DNA of 64,000 nt from Chroococcidiopsis sp. CCMEE 29. GTDB taxonomy: Bacteria; Cyanobacteriota; Cyanobacteriia; Cyanobacteriales; Chroococcidiopsidaceae. This document shows, piece by piece, positions 16,633 through 26,348 of the stretch. Position 1 is the first letter of the stretch, and each line of letters opens with the position of its first letter. The notes beneath the pieces were generated by a model. The model was not told where the DNA came from. It worked only from the letters and a program-made list of their open reading frames with translations, and searched no databases. The translations under genes were made by a program, and so were the position numbers. Location of the stretch: the NCBI RefSeq assembly GCF_023558375.1, contig NZ_CP083761.1, positions 186,001 to 250,000 on the forward strand, given 5' to 3'.

Positions 16633-16829
16633 CTGATCTTAAAAAACTTCCAGATCCAGAGAAAGTTAAGCGCACAGTTGAGCGGTTGCGCGCCAGCAAC
16701 CAACAGCTTGAGGCTGTTACATTGGCACTGGATGAACTAATTGCAATGGTAGAAGCTGATACTCGCCATAGTTCTTTGACAACTTATCGCATAGGCAAGT
16801 ATAAGCCTCTGGCATCTGAGGAAAAGTGA
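16629..16829 (+). CDS. unknown cassette protein 2, copy B
   Basis: A 66-residue charged helical protein (LPDPEKVKRTVERLRASNQQ, then LEAVTLALDELIAMVEADTR). It is almost identical to the copy at 12055-12261 up to residue 46, then diverges. It begins in the stop codon of the upstream cassette gene. The pair layout (two short coupled genes amid toxin-antitoxin modules) invites a TA-like role, but nothing in the sequence proves it. Confidence 0.55.
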   Translation: MTDLKKLPDPEKVKRTVERLRASNQQLEAVTLALDELIAMVEADTRHSSLTTYRIGKYKPLASEEK

Positions 16830-16905
16830 TTAAAAAGCTGGGGCGGCTTCAGGAGCCAGATATTCAAGCTTTCCGAAATCTTTTGCAGGCTATCTTGGGT
16901 TGACA

Positions 16906-17052
16906 AAAACAGCGATCACATCTTCGCCTCAAGTTTTACTGGCGATCGCACCTGAGTATTCTAGACAAGCACAAAGCGATCGCATATTTCACTCTCTTGA
17001 TCCGGCGATCGCACCTTCACCTTAAGTATCACACTTAATTTTCACTCCATGA
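16906..17052. repeat. HIP1-studded dispersed repeat, copy 5
   Basis: CTTCGCCTCAAGTTTTACTG, then HIP1, ACCTGAGTATTCTAGACAAG, HIP1, CATATTTCACTCTCTTGATC, HIP1, and TTTTCACTCCATGA. The rest of the gap to 17344 holds the decayed continuation of this repeat and a minus-strand fragment reading GTEDFGYIIIRAYEDSLLVV with no start or recognised family. Confidence 0.7.
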
Positions 17053-17344
17053 TCGTATTGAATATCACGCACTGGGGCTCTGTTAAAAGCGCGGGCGATC
17101 GCGTTTCATCCCAACCTTGCGTTTCAGTTTTGCACCCAAGGGCACTACGAAGTCTTTGCGTGGTTGATCCTTTGAGAGTCATGGTATTAGTTGCTTTATC
17201 CCGAGGTTAAAACCGTAATTGCCGTTGGTTCATCCAGTACTACCAAAAGGGAATCCTCATATGCTCTGATGATAATGTAACCAAAGTCCTCAGTGCCTAA
17301 AGCCTGCAATTTGCGTCAGCAAATTGCTATTATGTTCCACTAGA

Positions 17345-18151
17345 CTATCCGTAGGATTCTATTCTTTCACTCCCATCTGGCACACCAGGAACGAATTTTT
17401 TTAAGCCTAGATACTGTAAAAATATGTTCCACACGTAAAGAGGATTGAGTATTACATAGCGCCGCCACAAGCGCTTGGGTTCTTGAATCAAGCGATATAA
17501 CCACTCTAAGCCAAGATCTTGCATAATCTTTGGTGCTTGAGGTAAGGTTCCTGCATGGAAATCGAAGGCAGCACCAACAGCTAAAATGGGAATGTTTACA
17601 AGATTGCGATATTCATAAGCCCATATCTCTTGTCTAGGGCAACCCAAACCCAAAAAAATAGCATTTGCACCGGAAGCCTTAATGCGGTCTGCAAGTTCTG
17701 TACGCTCGTATTCGGTCAGTCTACGAAATTTTGATGGTTCCATACCTGCAATCTTTAGCTCTGGGAAGCGTTGAGTAAGGTTTTGTGCGAACTTATTCAA
17801 GACTTCCTGCTTGCTTCCGTACAGATAGACGCTCAATCCACGTTCTGCAAAAGCTTCAGCAACACGCTGAGTAAGATTTGGACCGTACACGCGATCAGTT
17901 AATCGCTTTTTGTATAACCACCTTAGAGCCCAACGCACAGGTTGACCATCCGGCACTACAAGATCCATACCATTCAAACGCCGTGCATGTACCGAGTCCA
18001 TAAACCCAGTCATCACACCATGCACTGCTAAAGCACTTACAGAGCAGGGAGACTTTGTTTCAGCTGCTGAAATAATCTTCGCTACGGCGAAGTCATAGTC
18101 TACAGCGTGTACATTTACGCCAAGAATAGAGTACTTACCTTCGTTAATCAC
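17345..18151 (-). CDS. WecG/TagA/CpsF family glycosyltransferase (GT26)
   Basis: Adds a (often N-acetylmannosaminyl-type) sugar to an undecaprenyl-linked intermediate. The 268-residue protein shows the family motifs [20 protein letters not shown] (catalytic Asp in PDG), [31 protein letters not shown], and [17 protein letters not shown], ending with [18 protein letters not shown]. There is no transmembrane segment; it should act at the inner face of the membrane. It is the last gene of the minus-strand exopolysaccharide cluster and overlaps the epimerase gene by four bases. Confidence 0.92.
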   Translation of the reverse strand: MINEGKYSILGVNVHAVDYDFAVAKIISAAETKSPCSVSALAVHGVMTGFMDSVHARRLNGMDLVVPDGQPVRWALRWLYKKRLTDRVYGPNLTQRVAEAFAERGLSVYLYGSKQEVLNKFAQNLTQRFPELKIAGMEPSKFRRLTEYERTELADRIKASGANAIFLGLGCPRQEIWAYEYRNLVNIPILAVGAAFDFHAGTLPQAPKIMQDLGLEWLYRLIQEPKRLWRRYVILNPLYVWNIFLQYLGLKKFVPGVPDGSERIESYG

Positions 18152-19215
18152 TGGTTAGCCCACCTTCCACTATTATGTTCGTAAATCTCACGCAGAATTT
18201 GCGGAACACTATATTTAATTGACCAACTTGGATATTTGGCCTTGAATTTTGAAAGATCGCTGATGTACCAGATATGATCGCCGCTGCGATTATCTTCTGT
18301 GTAGGAGTAATCAAGCTCTCTGCCAGTGATTTCTTGACACAATTCAATAGCTTCTAGCATTGAGCAGTTGCTCTCACGACCGCCCCCTATGTTATAGACT
18401 TCACCAATACCAGGGTCTATATAAAATTCATAGAATGCGGCAATGAGATCGGATGAATGAATGTTGTCGCGAACTTGTTTTCCCCTATACCCAAAGATAG
18501 TATAGGGTGTTCCAGTCATTGCACATTTTATTAAGTAAGCTAAAAAGCCGTGCAATTGTGTTCCCGAATGATTTGGTCCTGTGAGGCATCCTCCTCGAAA
18601 AGACACTGTTTTCATCCCAAAGTAGCGGCCATATTCTTGAACAAGGACATCAGCAGCAACTTTGGAAGCTCCAAACAAAGAATGCTTACTTTGATCGATA
18701 CTCATATCTTCAAATATTCCCGAGGAATATTTATGCGATGGATCGATCTCCCAACGCTTTTCCAGTTCAGCTAAAGGTAAGTAGTTTGGCAGATCACCAT
18801 ACACTTTGTTTGTAGATGTGAAAATGAATGGAGCTTCTGGACAATATTCGCGTGTTGCTTGTAACAGGTTAAGGGTGCCATTAGCATTGACGGAAAAGTC
18901 TGAGAATGGATCGCGAGCTGCCCAGTCGTGAGAAGGTTGGGCAGCTGTATGAATAATCAGCGATATCTTTTTGCCAAAGTACTTAAAAATTCCTTCAATT
19001 TTCGAGTAGTTTCGTATATCGATGTCGTGGTGCTTGTAGTTTTTTACATTTTCTTCTAAGCACTTGCGATTCCAGGTAGTTGAAGCTTCTTCCCCAAAAA
19101 AGAACTTACGCATGTCGTTATCAATACCTATAACATGCATGCCAAGCTTACTAAAAAACCTTACTGCCTCGGAACCAATTAGACCAGCTGAGCCCGTTAT
19201 GACTACTACACTCAT
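18148..19215 (-). CDS. NAD-dependent epimerase/dehydratase (extended SDR, CDP-paratose/tyvelose epimerase-like)
   Basis: An extended SDR of 355 residues that should remodel a nucleotide sugar for the polysaccharide. The N-terminus [18 protein letters not shown] is the GxxGxxG NAD site, and [20 protein letters not shown] and [14 protein letters not shown] resemble CDP-tyvelose/paratose epimerases. Where SDR enzymes have YxxxK this protein reads FGASK, so the usual catalytic tyrosine is phenylalanine. C-terminal motifs [28 protein letters not shown] and YNIGGG are normal for the family. The true substrate is unknown. It overlaps the WecG-type gene by four bases. Confidence 0.85.
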   Translation of the reverse strand: MSVVVITGSAGLIGSEAVRFFSKLGMHVIGIDNDMRKFFFGEEASTTWNRKCLEENVKNYKHHDIDIRNYSKIEGIFKYFGKKISLIIHTAAQPSHDWAARDPFSDFSVNANGTLNLLQATREYCPEAPFIFTSTNKVYGDLPNYLPLAELEKRWEIDPSHKYSSGIFEDMSIDQSKHSLFGASKVAADVLVQEYGRYFGMKTVSFRGGCLTGPNHSGTQLHGFLAYLIKCAMTGTPYTIFGYRGKQVRDNIHSSDLIAAFYEFYIDPGIGEVYNIGGGRESNCSMLEAIELCQEITGRELDYSYTEDNRSGDHIWYISDLSKFKAKYPSWSIKYSVPQILREIYEHNSGRWANQ

Positions 19216-19986
19216 TTTTTACTCTCAAGGTTTAAAGGCACTTATTACTACTCGTGGCTAGAATTTACTATGAAAGATTGCACGGCTTGTCTGCTTTCAA
19301 ATTAAAAAGACTTTAGCTGCATTGCATAGATTTTGAAAATCGGTAAAACTCAGAGGAATATCATAAAAACATCATAGGAAATTCATAAGTATGAAAAGAG
19401 TTTTTTTGTCTTGTTATCTGCCGTTGGTATAAATAAATTTGCCAAGCTAAAGCGATAGCTTTTCTTATGAGAGCTATTGTGTGATCCGAAAAAGGCGCTT
19501 ATTTGAAAAACAACCTTTTATCACATTCACATGCACTTGATGAAAGCCGTGACTTTAGCATGAGCATGATCTTTATGGGTTTAGCAAAGTGTTTTATGCT
19601 CAATTACCTTATTGCTTGGTTAAGACCGTTTAAACACCTGTTAATCTGTATAGGCGAACTTATCCGGTGCAATTCTGGTCTGAATCACAAATGAGAGAAG
19701 CTATTACAAATAACGCAGTTAGAGTAAAAGTTTTTTGTGTTGCAAACAAAGCAGAGCTATAAACTAGAATTTCTGTAAAATAGCCTACTAAAAGTCGGAG
19801 TAGCCAAGAAGCGAAAAAATTATAAAGTCGTTAATTTTTGTTACCTAGAGATATAAAATCATTACTATTTGTACACTTCATCACTAAGCTGTAAGCTAGT
19901 ACGACTCATTTATATGGGGCAGGCAATAAAGTGTGATTAGCTATAAGTTTACATTTTATTGAGCGCCTTATGCTCTGGCGAATAAC
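19216..19986. other. AT-rich spacer without a supported gene
   Basis: About 770 bases, strongly AT-rich, between the two parts of the exopolysaccharide cluster. A 63-codon frame at 19503 has no ribosome binding site or protein-like composition. It holds a leader for the epimerase-wecG pair, and perhaps decayed DNA. I see no repeat, tRNA or insertion sequence. Confidence 0.5.
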
Positions 19987-21111
19987 TCATATAAATTTAG
20001 AATAAAACTCAAGATGTTGACTTGATGAACTCGCTTTTGAGAATAGAGTTATTATATCAGGTGTACTGTTCGGATGAGGCTGTTGTAGGCAATTAACAAT
20101 AGCTTGCGAGAGATTTTTGAGAGGTTCATCTTGCAAGTTAAAATAAGTACATTTAGAAGCTCCAATCTCTCTAAATATAGGAATGTTTGAGCAGACTACC
20201 TTACATGAAAAGTACAATGCCTCAGCTAGCGGCAAACAAAACCCTTCAGTAGAAGAAGGAGATATGAAAAGATCGCAGTTTTGATACAACCAGCATAACT
20301 CGCCATCATCTATTGATGAAAGCAATAGCACATGCTCTTGAACAGATAGCCTCGATATAAGAGAACGAATATTTTCAGTCTCACCTCCAGAGCTACCAAC
20401 GATAATAAGTTTAGTTTGCTTCTGAATTTTATCTTTATTTATTAGGTAAGAATACGATTTAATCAATAAATCTAAATTTTTATTCTTACGATGCTGAGCA
20501 ACACTTAGCAGGAAGGGAAATTCAGTAATATTATTTACTTTTGGAATTTTAGGAGGAGTATAGCTGAAATCTATGTAATTGTAAATTACATCTGTTTGCT
20601 TCCGTAAAGTAATATTTACAAAATGGCTCTTCAGGCGTTCTAGCGTGCAATGGGAAACACATATAATACCATCACTGTTATTTATACATTGCTTTAAGAA
20701 TAAACGATTGAATAAAGCATTGGGAAAACCAAAGTTTGCAGGAAAATCATAAGGGTAAAGATCGTGAACAGTTACAATAATTGGAGATGAGAAAAGTGAG
20801 CGAAAAAATGGGATCGGGAAAGATAAATGAACAATATCAGAATCAAGGCTATTAGCCAGCCTCGGTAGGCTGTATGCAAACCAAACATTCCTTGAAAGTG
20901 AGTTATTTTTAATATCTACAGAAACTAGAGTAATTTTATCTAAGTCAAGCTTGAAGGATGTTTGAAAGTAATACTTTTGCCACGCCCCTACTACCAAAGT
21001 AATTTTGGAAGCTTTATTAGAAATAGCAAGGCACTGAGCCAGATTTGCAGCATGCCGGCAAAGACCAGTAGGTTTTGAGAACCTGCTCAGAGCAGAAATT
21101 AATATGTGCAC
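19987..21111 (-). CDS. glycosyltransferase family 4
   Basis: The 374-residue protein has the GT-B fold pattern. The N-terminal domain begins MHILISALSRFSKPTGLCRH. The acceptor side has IVHLSFPIPFFRS and VTVHDLYPYDFP. The C-terminal domain shows FPFLLSVAQHRKNKNLDLLI, LIIVGSSGG, YQNCDLFISPSSTEGFCLPL with the EGFGLP-type E-x7-E motif, and EALYFSCKVVCSNIPIFREI. It transfers a sugar from a nucleotide donor with retention. Base composition is clearly more AT-rich than its neighbours, which suggests separate acquisition. Confidence 0.88.
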   Translation of the reverse strand: MHILISALSRFSKPTGLCRHAANLAQCLAISNKASKITLVVGAWQKYYFQTSFKLDLDKITLVSVDIKNNSLSRNVWFAYSLPRLANSLDSDIVHLSFPIPFFRSLFSSPIIVTVHDLYPYDFPANFGFPNALFNRLFLKQCINNSDGIICVSHCTLERLKSHFVNITLRKQTDVIYNYIDFSYTPPKIPKVNNITEFPFLLSVAQHRKNKNLDLLIKSYSYLINKDKIQKQTKLIIVGSSGGETENIRSLISRLSVQEHVLLLSSIDDGELCWLYQNCDLFISPSSTEGFCLPLAEALYFSCKVVCSNIPIFREIGASKCTYFNLQDEPLKNLSQAIVNCLQQPHPNSTPDIITLFSKASSSSQHLEFYSKFI

Positions 21112-21205
21112 AAAGTCTCCTATGAACTTGTATCAGAGAGAATATCACTTTTGATAATAAGTATATTTGCTATAGTAACTTTGTAGCACTCATACAATAG
21201 CACCC

Positions 21206-22564
21206 TCATTGTGTCGGCTTTTCTACTAATATGGGTGACGGACCAATATCTAGATAGGTTGAGGCTGGCAATATACGCCTAGCTCCAGTCAAGTTTCTTA
21301 CCTGGTGTACCCGCCAAGTCTTAGGTACTTTGAAGGTTAAGTTGCGCTCTGGATTCCATACAATCCAGGCGGTATAGCCACCACTACGAGTCAATCGACA
21401 AATCCAAGTTTTCTGAGTATTGGATTTACACTCACTCATCTTTGCCCCCACCAACCACTTCTGAGTCTCAGCATAGGCTCTGGCAGGGAGCTTTACAGTT
21501 TTACCATCCACCTCAGTCAACCCCATCACTTGATTATCCCAGGCGTACCAGTAAAAACGTTCTAAACCTGCTGCCCATGCCAAAATTAATGATCGTGCCA
21601 CGTAAGCTGCCGCCTCATCTGCTGTCAGCACTTTCATGTTCTCAGGGAAACCAACCAGTTTTGGATTGACTGAACCGCTTGAGTTGGCGATCGCCCACCC
21701 TGCTTCTGTATTCCACAAAGGTTTATTACTGACGCCGTGCCTTGCCATAATCTGCTGAACTTTTCTAACAAGCGGCACGATTGCTTCAGGGGGCTTGGGA
21801 GTCACATAAAAGTGATAGCCAATCACATCAGCGTAGGCTCCGCCGCCTCTGCGAAGATATTTTTCCAGCCAAGATGGACCCGTATCATCGCCGGTGGCAG
21901 ATGGAGAAACTACTATGATTGATGGATCTATTTCCTTGAGAATCAGGTAAGCCTCACGCGATAGCATTTCCATCTGCTCTACAGTACCAGAATAAAACTG
22001 TTGTAGATTTGGTTCGTTCCAGATTTCGTAGTACCGAATTCGACCCTTGTAGCGCGTTGCAACTGTCCGCACATAGTTGCGCCAGTCCTCTATATTCCTT
22101 GGCTCAGCCGCAAATCCAGGAGAATAAGCCGATCGCTCCGTTGGTCGATCTGAGGCCCAAGCCGGGGACAAGCCTAGCGGTAGCAGCACTTCAACGTGAT
22201 GTTTATCAGCCAAGTTGAGATATTTATCCAACACTTCAAAATGCCACTCACCTTTTTTGGGTTCTAGATTAGGCCAAGCTACATAAGCATCCCACAAGCG
22301 CCAGGTTGTAAAAGGAACGGTGGGCCATGGCGTTGTCTTAGCGCTCCGGTGAATATGCATACCAAATAAGTTGGCTGGGACAGCAGCAAGCGGTGGTTCA
22401 AGATAAACTCTCTGGGCAAAAGAAATGCTCTTGAAGACCACAATGTTAACCAAGGCGAACAGTAGGAAAAGAATTATCCAGTGTTTAGGTCGAATCCAAA
22501 TCGACCTCTTCTTGGTTCTCTTCTTGGTTCTCACTCGGTTTGAATGACTTACCTGTAAAATCAT
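21206..22564 (-). CDS. membrane-anchored glycoside hydrolase (clan A, GH39/GH5-like)
   Basis: An N-terminal basic stretch and one transmembrane helix at about residues 27-48 (HWIILFLLFALVNIVVF) anchor a beta/alpha barrel outside the cytoplasm. The acid/base glutamate lies in YYEIWNEPNLQQFYS (about residue 190) and the likely nucleophile in PLWNTEAGWA (about residue 290), the two-glutamate layout of clan GH-A. A small beta-rich tail follows. In the exopolysaccharide cluster it may trim or release polymer chains. The exact family and substrate are open. Confidence 0.83.
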   Translation of the reverse strand: MILQVSHSNRVRTKKRTKKRSIWIRPKHWIILFLLFALVNIVVFKSISFAQRVYLEPPLAAVPANLFGMHIHRSAKTTPWPTVPFTTWRLWDAYVAWPNLEPKKGEWHFEVLDKYLNLADKHHVEVLLPLGLSPAWASDRPTERSAYSPGFAAEPRNIEDWRNYVRTVATRYKGRIRYYEIWNEPNLQQFYSGTVEQMEMLSREAYLILKEIDPSIIVVSPSATGDDTGPSWLEKYLRRGGGAYADVIGYHFYVTPKPPEAIVPLVRKVQQIMARHGVSNKPLWNTEAGWAIANSSGSVNPKLVGFPENMKVLTADEAAAYVARSLILAWAAGLERFYWYAWDNQVMGLTEVDGKTVKLPARAYAETQKWLVGAKMSECKSNTQKTWICRLTRSGGYTAWIVWNPERNLTFKVPKTWRVHQVRNLTGARRILPASTYLDIGPSPILVEKPTQ

Positions 22565-22637
22565 GGCTGTATTGCTGACAGGCTTGTCAGCATCATCAAC
22601 TTAATTGGTATTGGCAAAAAATCTTTCTTTAATTTTC

Positions 22638-23819
22638 CTAGGAGGAAATCCCTTTGTTTAATGCCTGGTTTTTGGTAATAGGCTGTGCAACGGAAGTATC
22701 ATTAATACCCAAGCAAACTCGTATGTCGTTTACAACTAGGTCTGCAACTTCGCCACAGGTTTTCAGTCGAGATTGGTCAGGAGGTGCAATCTGACCTGCC
22801 AATGCTCTTGCTAATGCGCCTACAAAATCATCTAAATTCAGTGGATCGAAGATGTTCTCACTAGGGAGTAATTCCTTAGCACAACCTGCATACTTTGATG
22901 AAAGCACAGGCATACCTGACCAAAGGGCTTCATTCACCACCAGTCCCCACGGATCATCTAGAGTCGGAAACACCAAACAATTAGCGCTACGATAAATGCT
23001 GGGCATTGCCTCTGGTGATTGGGCAGGATAGAAGTGCACGTTCTGCAAACCTAGTTTTTGAGCCAGAGTCTCAAGCGATTCCTTTTCTGCTCCACTCCCG
23101 ACCAAAAGGAGCGAAAAGTGATGTCCCTCCTGCTGTAGTCTGGCGGCTGCTTCTAAGAGTTTATCTACTCCTTTCCTGCGTATCAGCTGCCCTACATACA
23201 GAAATACAGGCTTGGATTCGAGATTCACGGCTGGCACCGCAGACTGAAGATACAGCTGCTCATCTACACAATTTTGAAGTTGCAAAATCCGCTCTCGATG
23301 AATTCCTAAACTTAGGAGATACTCTGTTGCGGTTTCTCCGTAGCTAATCCAGTGCTTTGCCCAGTGCGAGATTAACCAACGCAAAGCCTTTTTCAGCAGT
23401 CCTATAGAGCGTTCTGTATGCAGTGTTACTCCCGAATAAACCCAAACTGGTTTGTGTAAGATTGTTCCATACAGCAAAGCTACCAATGTACGGAAACCCA
23501 TTTCATTAGTAATTACTGCATCTGGGTTATATCTCAAAAGGTCGAAGAAGTAACCAGGAGTTAAGTGAACAAACTTATAATCGTATACACCATTGTTAAT
23601 CCTCTGGCGAAAGCTTAGCGTAAGCCCCCAAGAACGTTTAATGTTTATACCGCTGAGCTTTTTCTCTACGTTCTGCCAAGAAGTCCTATTCTGTTCCTGC
23701 CCTCCGTAGAAGATGCTTAAGTCAAAGAAGGAGCCAATTAGCTTATATATAGGTACTCGATAAGGAGCAATAATATTCACTAAAATAGCGACTTTATACT
23801 TCTGCTGCTCTTGTTTCAT
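22638..23819 (-). CDS. glycosyltransferase family 4
   Basis: A 393-residue GT-B enzyme. N-terminal VAILVNIIAPYRVPIYKLIG; C-terminal donor domain FLYVGQLIRRKGVDKLLEAA, SLLLVGSGAEKESLETLAQK, YRSANCLVFPTLDDPWGLVV (E-x7-E motif as DPWGLVVNEALW) and SKYAGCAKELL. The type resembles polysaccharide-assembly mannosyl/glucosyl transferases. The start codon overlaps the end of the upstream GT4 gene by four bases, so the two are coupled. Confidence 0.9.
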   Translation of the reverse strand: MKQEQQKYKVAILVNIIAPYRVPIYKLIGSFFDLSIFYGGQEQNRTSWQNVEKKLSGINIKRSWGLTLSFRQRINNGVYDYKFVHLTPGYFFDLLRYNPDAVITNEMGFRTLVALLYGTILHKPVWVYSGVTLHTERSIGLLKKALRWLISHWAKHWISYGETATEYLLSLGIHRERILQLQNCVDEQLYLQSAVPAVNLESKPVFLYVGQLIRRKGVDKLLEAAARLQQEGHHFSLLLVGSGAEKESLETLAQKLGLQNVHFYPAQSPEAMPSIYRSANCLVFPTLDDPWGLVVNEALWSGMPVLSSKYAGCAKELLPSENIFDPLNLDDFVGALARALAGQIAPPDQSRLKTCGEVADLVVNDIRVCLGINDTSVAQPITKNQALNKGISS

Positions 23820-25009
23820 AAAAGACTAAACTCACCTTTTGGATTCAGAATCTGTTGGTAAAGGTTTTCCAGTACGCTAGTCTGCTTGTGTAAGTTAAAC
23901 AAAGTATGTACTCGGTGTTGCCCATTTTCGCTGAAACAATGCCATAAGATTTCTTCCTCAAGTAGCAACAGAATGTGCATAGTCAGCTCCTCCCATTTGC
24001 GTTCAGTTACCAGAAAACCCGTTTCGCCATGCTTCACTGCTTCAAGAATCCCGCCACTAGCAAAGCTCACTACTGGTAACCCTATAGCTTGAGCCTCGGC
24101 AAATACCATGCCGAACCCCTCTGAATCACCTGACTCAGCAGTGACACTAGGAACACAAAACACCTTGGCTCGATTCATCCAAGCTCGCACGCTTTCTGGA
24201 GGTTGTACCCCAAGGAAGCGGTAGCGGCGCAACATTTCTCCAGCCAGCCTCTCAAGGGAGGGACGAAGTAGCCCCTCCCCAATCACCACTAGCTCTACTT
24301 CAGGCATTGCTGCCTGCACCCCCTTCATAGCTCGGATCAGGTACTCGCAACCCTTCTTTTCCGTCAATCGACCCACAAACAGCACTATCGGTTCACGCAC
24401 CACCACTGGGTTAGGTCGGAATAGCTCAGTGTCTATACCGATATAATGCACTACTATCTTTTCTGGAGGAAAATCCTGCTCCAGTAACTTTTTCTTGATA
24501 AATTCCGAAACAGCAATAAACATTTGAGTCTCATGTTTGAGTAACTCTCTACGGCGAAGGTAGAGTTGGTGGCTGTAGAAGGAGCGACGGGCATACTCAT
24601 CTTTCCCCGCAGCGTCAAAGCCATGAAAGGTGATTAATAGTGGCACCCGTAAATTCCTTGCTAAAGGCAAAGCAAGAGCGCCGTCCGAGCCAAAATGGGC
24701 GTGAATTATCTCAGGGTTGAGATTCCTTACTTGCTGGAAGAAAGTGGGTGCAAACCCCCAGAGTTTAAAAGAGTATTCGTTCGCCTTACCCAACAATCTG
24801 TGCCCTCGGTTTATCACTAAAGTTCGCTCTTTAGGAACGGGCAAGCCCTGCACAAGGCGAGAACCTACATAGTATGGGGTAAAGTGCTGCAAGGCTTCTG
24901 CCTGCGCGCGCACGAAAGTTTCAGAGGCTGGAAGCAGGTGATCTCGATAAATGATTATGCTTTGCTTTTTAGACATCTCTGACGCATCTTGTTGTGCTTG
25001 GGTTTTCAC
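23816..25009 (-). CDS. glycosyltransferase family 4
   Basis: A 397-residue GT-B enzyme with the acceptor-side motifs ETFVRAQAEALQHFTPYYVG and HAHFGSDGALALPLARNL, then LITFHGFDA. The donor side has VLFVGRLTEKKGCEYLIRAM, LVVIGEGLLRPSLERLAGEM, FCVPSVTAESGDSEGFGMVF (E-x7-E motif) and PVVSFASGGILEAV. It is related to colanic-acid type transferases such as WcaL. Its start lies 41 bases inside the upstream polymerase gene, and it overlaps the downstream GT4 gene. Confidence 0.92.
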   Translation of the reverse strand: MKTQAQQDASEMSKKQSIIIYRDHLLPASETFVRAQAEALQHFTPYYVGSRLVQGLPVPKERTLVINRGHRLLGKANEYSFKLWGFAPTFFQQVRNLNPEIIHAHFGSDGALALPLARNLRVPLLITFHGFDAAGKDEYARRSFYSHQLYLRRRELLKHETQMFIAVSEFIKKKLLEQDFPPEKIVVHYIGIDTELFRPNPVVVREPIVLFVGRLTEKKGCEYLIRAMKGVQAAMPEVELVVIGEGLLRPSLERLAGEMLRRYRFLGVQPPESVRAWMNRAKVFCVPSVTAESGDSEGFGMVFAEAQAIGLPVVSFASGGILEAVKHGETGFLVTERKWEELTMHILLLLEEEILWHCFSENGQHRVHTLFNLHKQTSVLENLYQQILNPKGEFSLL

Positions 25010-26237
25010 TCAAGGTATTTGTTTTGCTCCCTTGAGCATGTCGCTGAATGGTCATAGAAAGACCTATAGTCACATAGAGAAGCCAGAGGATGTTGTTTTG
25101 CGATAGAAGTACACTTTCAGTTTGGTTAATTAACAACAGAAATATCATGTACATCAGCGGCCAAAAACCTTCTGCTGTTTTAGTTAAGCGTACCCAGTTG
25201 GCTGCTTTTATACAAACACTTAGAAAGCCAAGCATAAATACTGTCAAACCTATCAAACCCAAGTTCAGGTATAGATCCAAAAATGCATTGTGAGCATGAT
25301 TAGGGTGCCATGGGTGCATACTCCAGACAGAACTAGACCCATCCCCCTGCCAACCTAGCCAAAACGCATTGTATCCAAATCCCAGCCAAGGGCGGTCTTG
25401 GCTTGCGTCCACTAAAGTTGACCATAGGGGTAAGCGTCCAGTAAGCGTACTATCTCTCCCCAAAGAAGTTAGAACGCCTTCCTGAATATTTATAAACCAC
25501 GTAGCTATACCTCCACTTAGTATTACTACAATCATAAAAAAATGTACTTTTAGCCCAGAATTCCACCGTAAGGCATTGAAGAAGGGTAATAGAATCACTA
25601 AGACTATAAAGATGACTAGAGAAGTTTTTGACCTTGAAAGTAGCAGCATACTGAATGACAGACAAAAGCCAGTCCATAGAACCCAGCGGTACCTGTGGCT
25701 GCTTAGGCTCTTAAGCAAAAAAAACACTGAGCTTAAGCTCATTAAGCGACCTAAGATGTTTTTCTGATGGTATATACCCTGCCAAGCTCCAGCGTGAATT
25801 CCACTGTCAATACCGTAAATCGGCATGGTTAGACAAAACACTAGGTTGAGCAGCACCAAAATACCAAACGTCCAACATAACAAACGCACCTGCTGATTCA
25901 GAGCATAGCGCGTAGCCAAGTAAGCCCCAAGCATAGTTGTACACAATAAAGCAAAGCTACGACGTAAGGTAAACCCTGGAGCAGCAGACCATAAAACTGA
26001 AACTAGAGCAATTCCTACCAACAGTAGTAGGAGTTTACCTTTTGTAAAGACATAAATAAATCGTCTCCATCGCACAAGAATTAAAAGAAAGGTGATTATA
26101 TATACTACATACCAAGTCGCCTGTGTTAATCCACCTGCTGCTGGCATAAGGTGGAAAAAAGGAGTTGTAGAAAACAAAAGAACGAAAACCACAAAACTCA
26201 TTTCAATACGTCTTAAAATAGTTTTCATATCTAACAA
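24969..26237 (-). CDS. O-antigen polymerase/ligase family (Wzy/WaaL-like) membrane protein
   Basis: The 422-residue protein has about ten hydrophobic segments and one long external loop with HPWHPNHAHNAFLDLYLNLG, the histidine/asparagine motif of the Wzy_C family. It should join lipid-linked repeat units into a chain (or ligate them) at the outer face of the plasma membrane. It lies between the flippase and the GT4 genes, as expected for a Wzx/Wzy-dependent system. Its C-terminal 41 bases overlap the next gene. Confidence 0.87.
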   Translation of the reverse strand: MLDMKTILRRIEMSFVVFVLLFSTTPFFHLMPAAGGLTQATWYVVYIITFLLILVRWRRFIYVFTKGKLLLLLVGIALVSVLWSAAPGFTLRRSFALLCTTMLGAYLATRYALNQQVRLLCWTFGILVLLNLVFCLTMPIYGIDSGIHAGAWQGIYHQKNILGRLMSLSSVFFLLKSLSSHRYRWVLWTGFCLSFSMLLLSRSKTSLVIFIVLVILLPFFNALRWNSGLKVHFFMIVVILSGGIATWFINIQEGVLTSLGRDSTLTGRLPLWSTLVDASQDRPWLGFGYNAFWLGWQGDGSSSVWSMHPWHPNHAHNAFLDLYLNLGLIGLTVFMLGFLSVCIKAANWVRLTKTAEGFWPLMYMIFLLLINQTESVLLSQNNILWLLYVTIGLSMTIQRHAQGSKTNTLSENPSTTRCVRDV

Positions 26238-26348
26238 GTTTAGAAAATTAACAATCTTAAAACACCTAATAATATAAGCATTTCGAACTCTAATTTTATC
26301 TTGACGTATCCTCTGCTACAAACGCCGAATAAGTGATGGCTTTCATAT

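Noticed and set aside
19503-19694. 63-codon frame in the exopolysaccharide spacer
   Set aside because: Starts at TTG without a ribosome binding site, in AT-rich DNA, no family resemblance.
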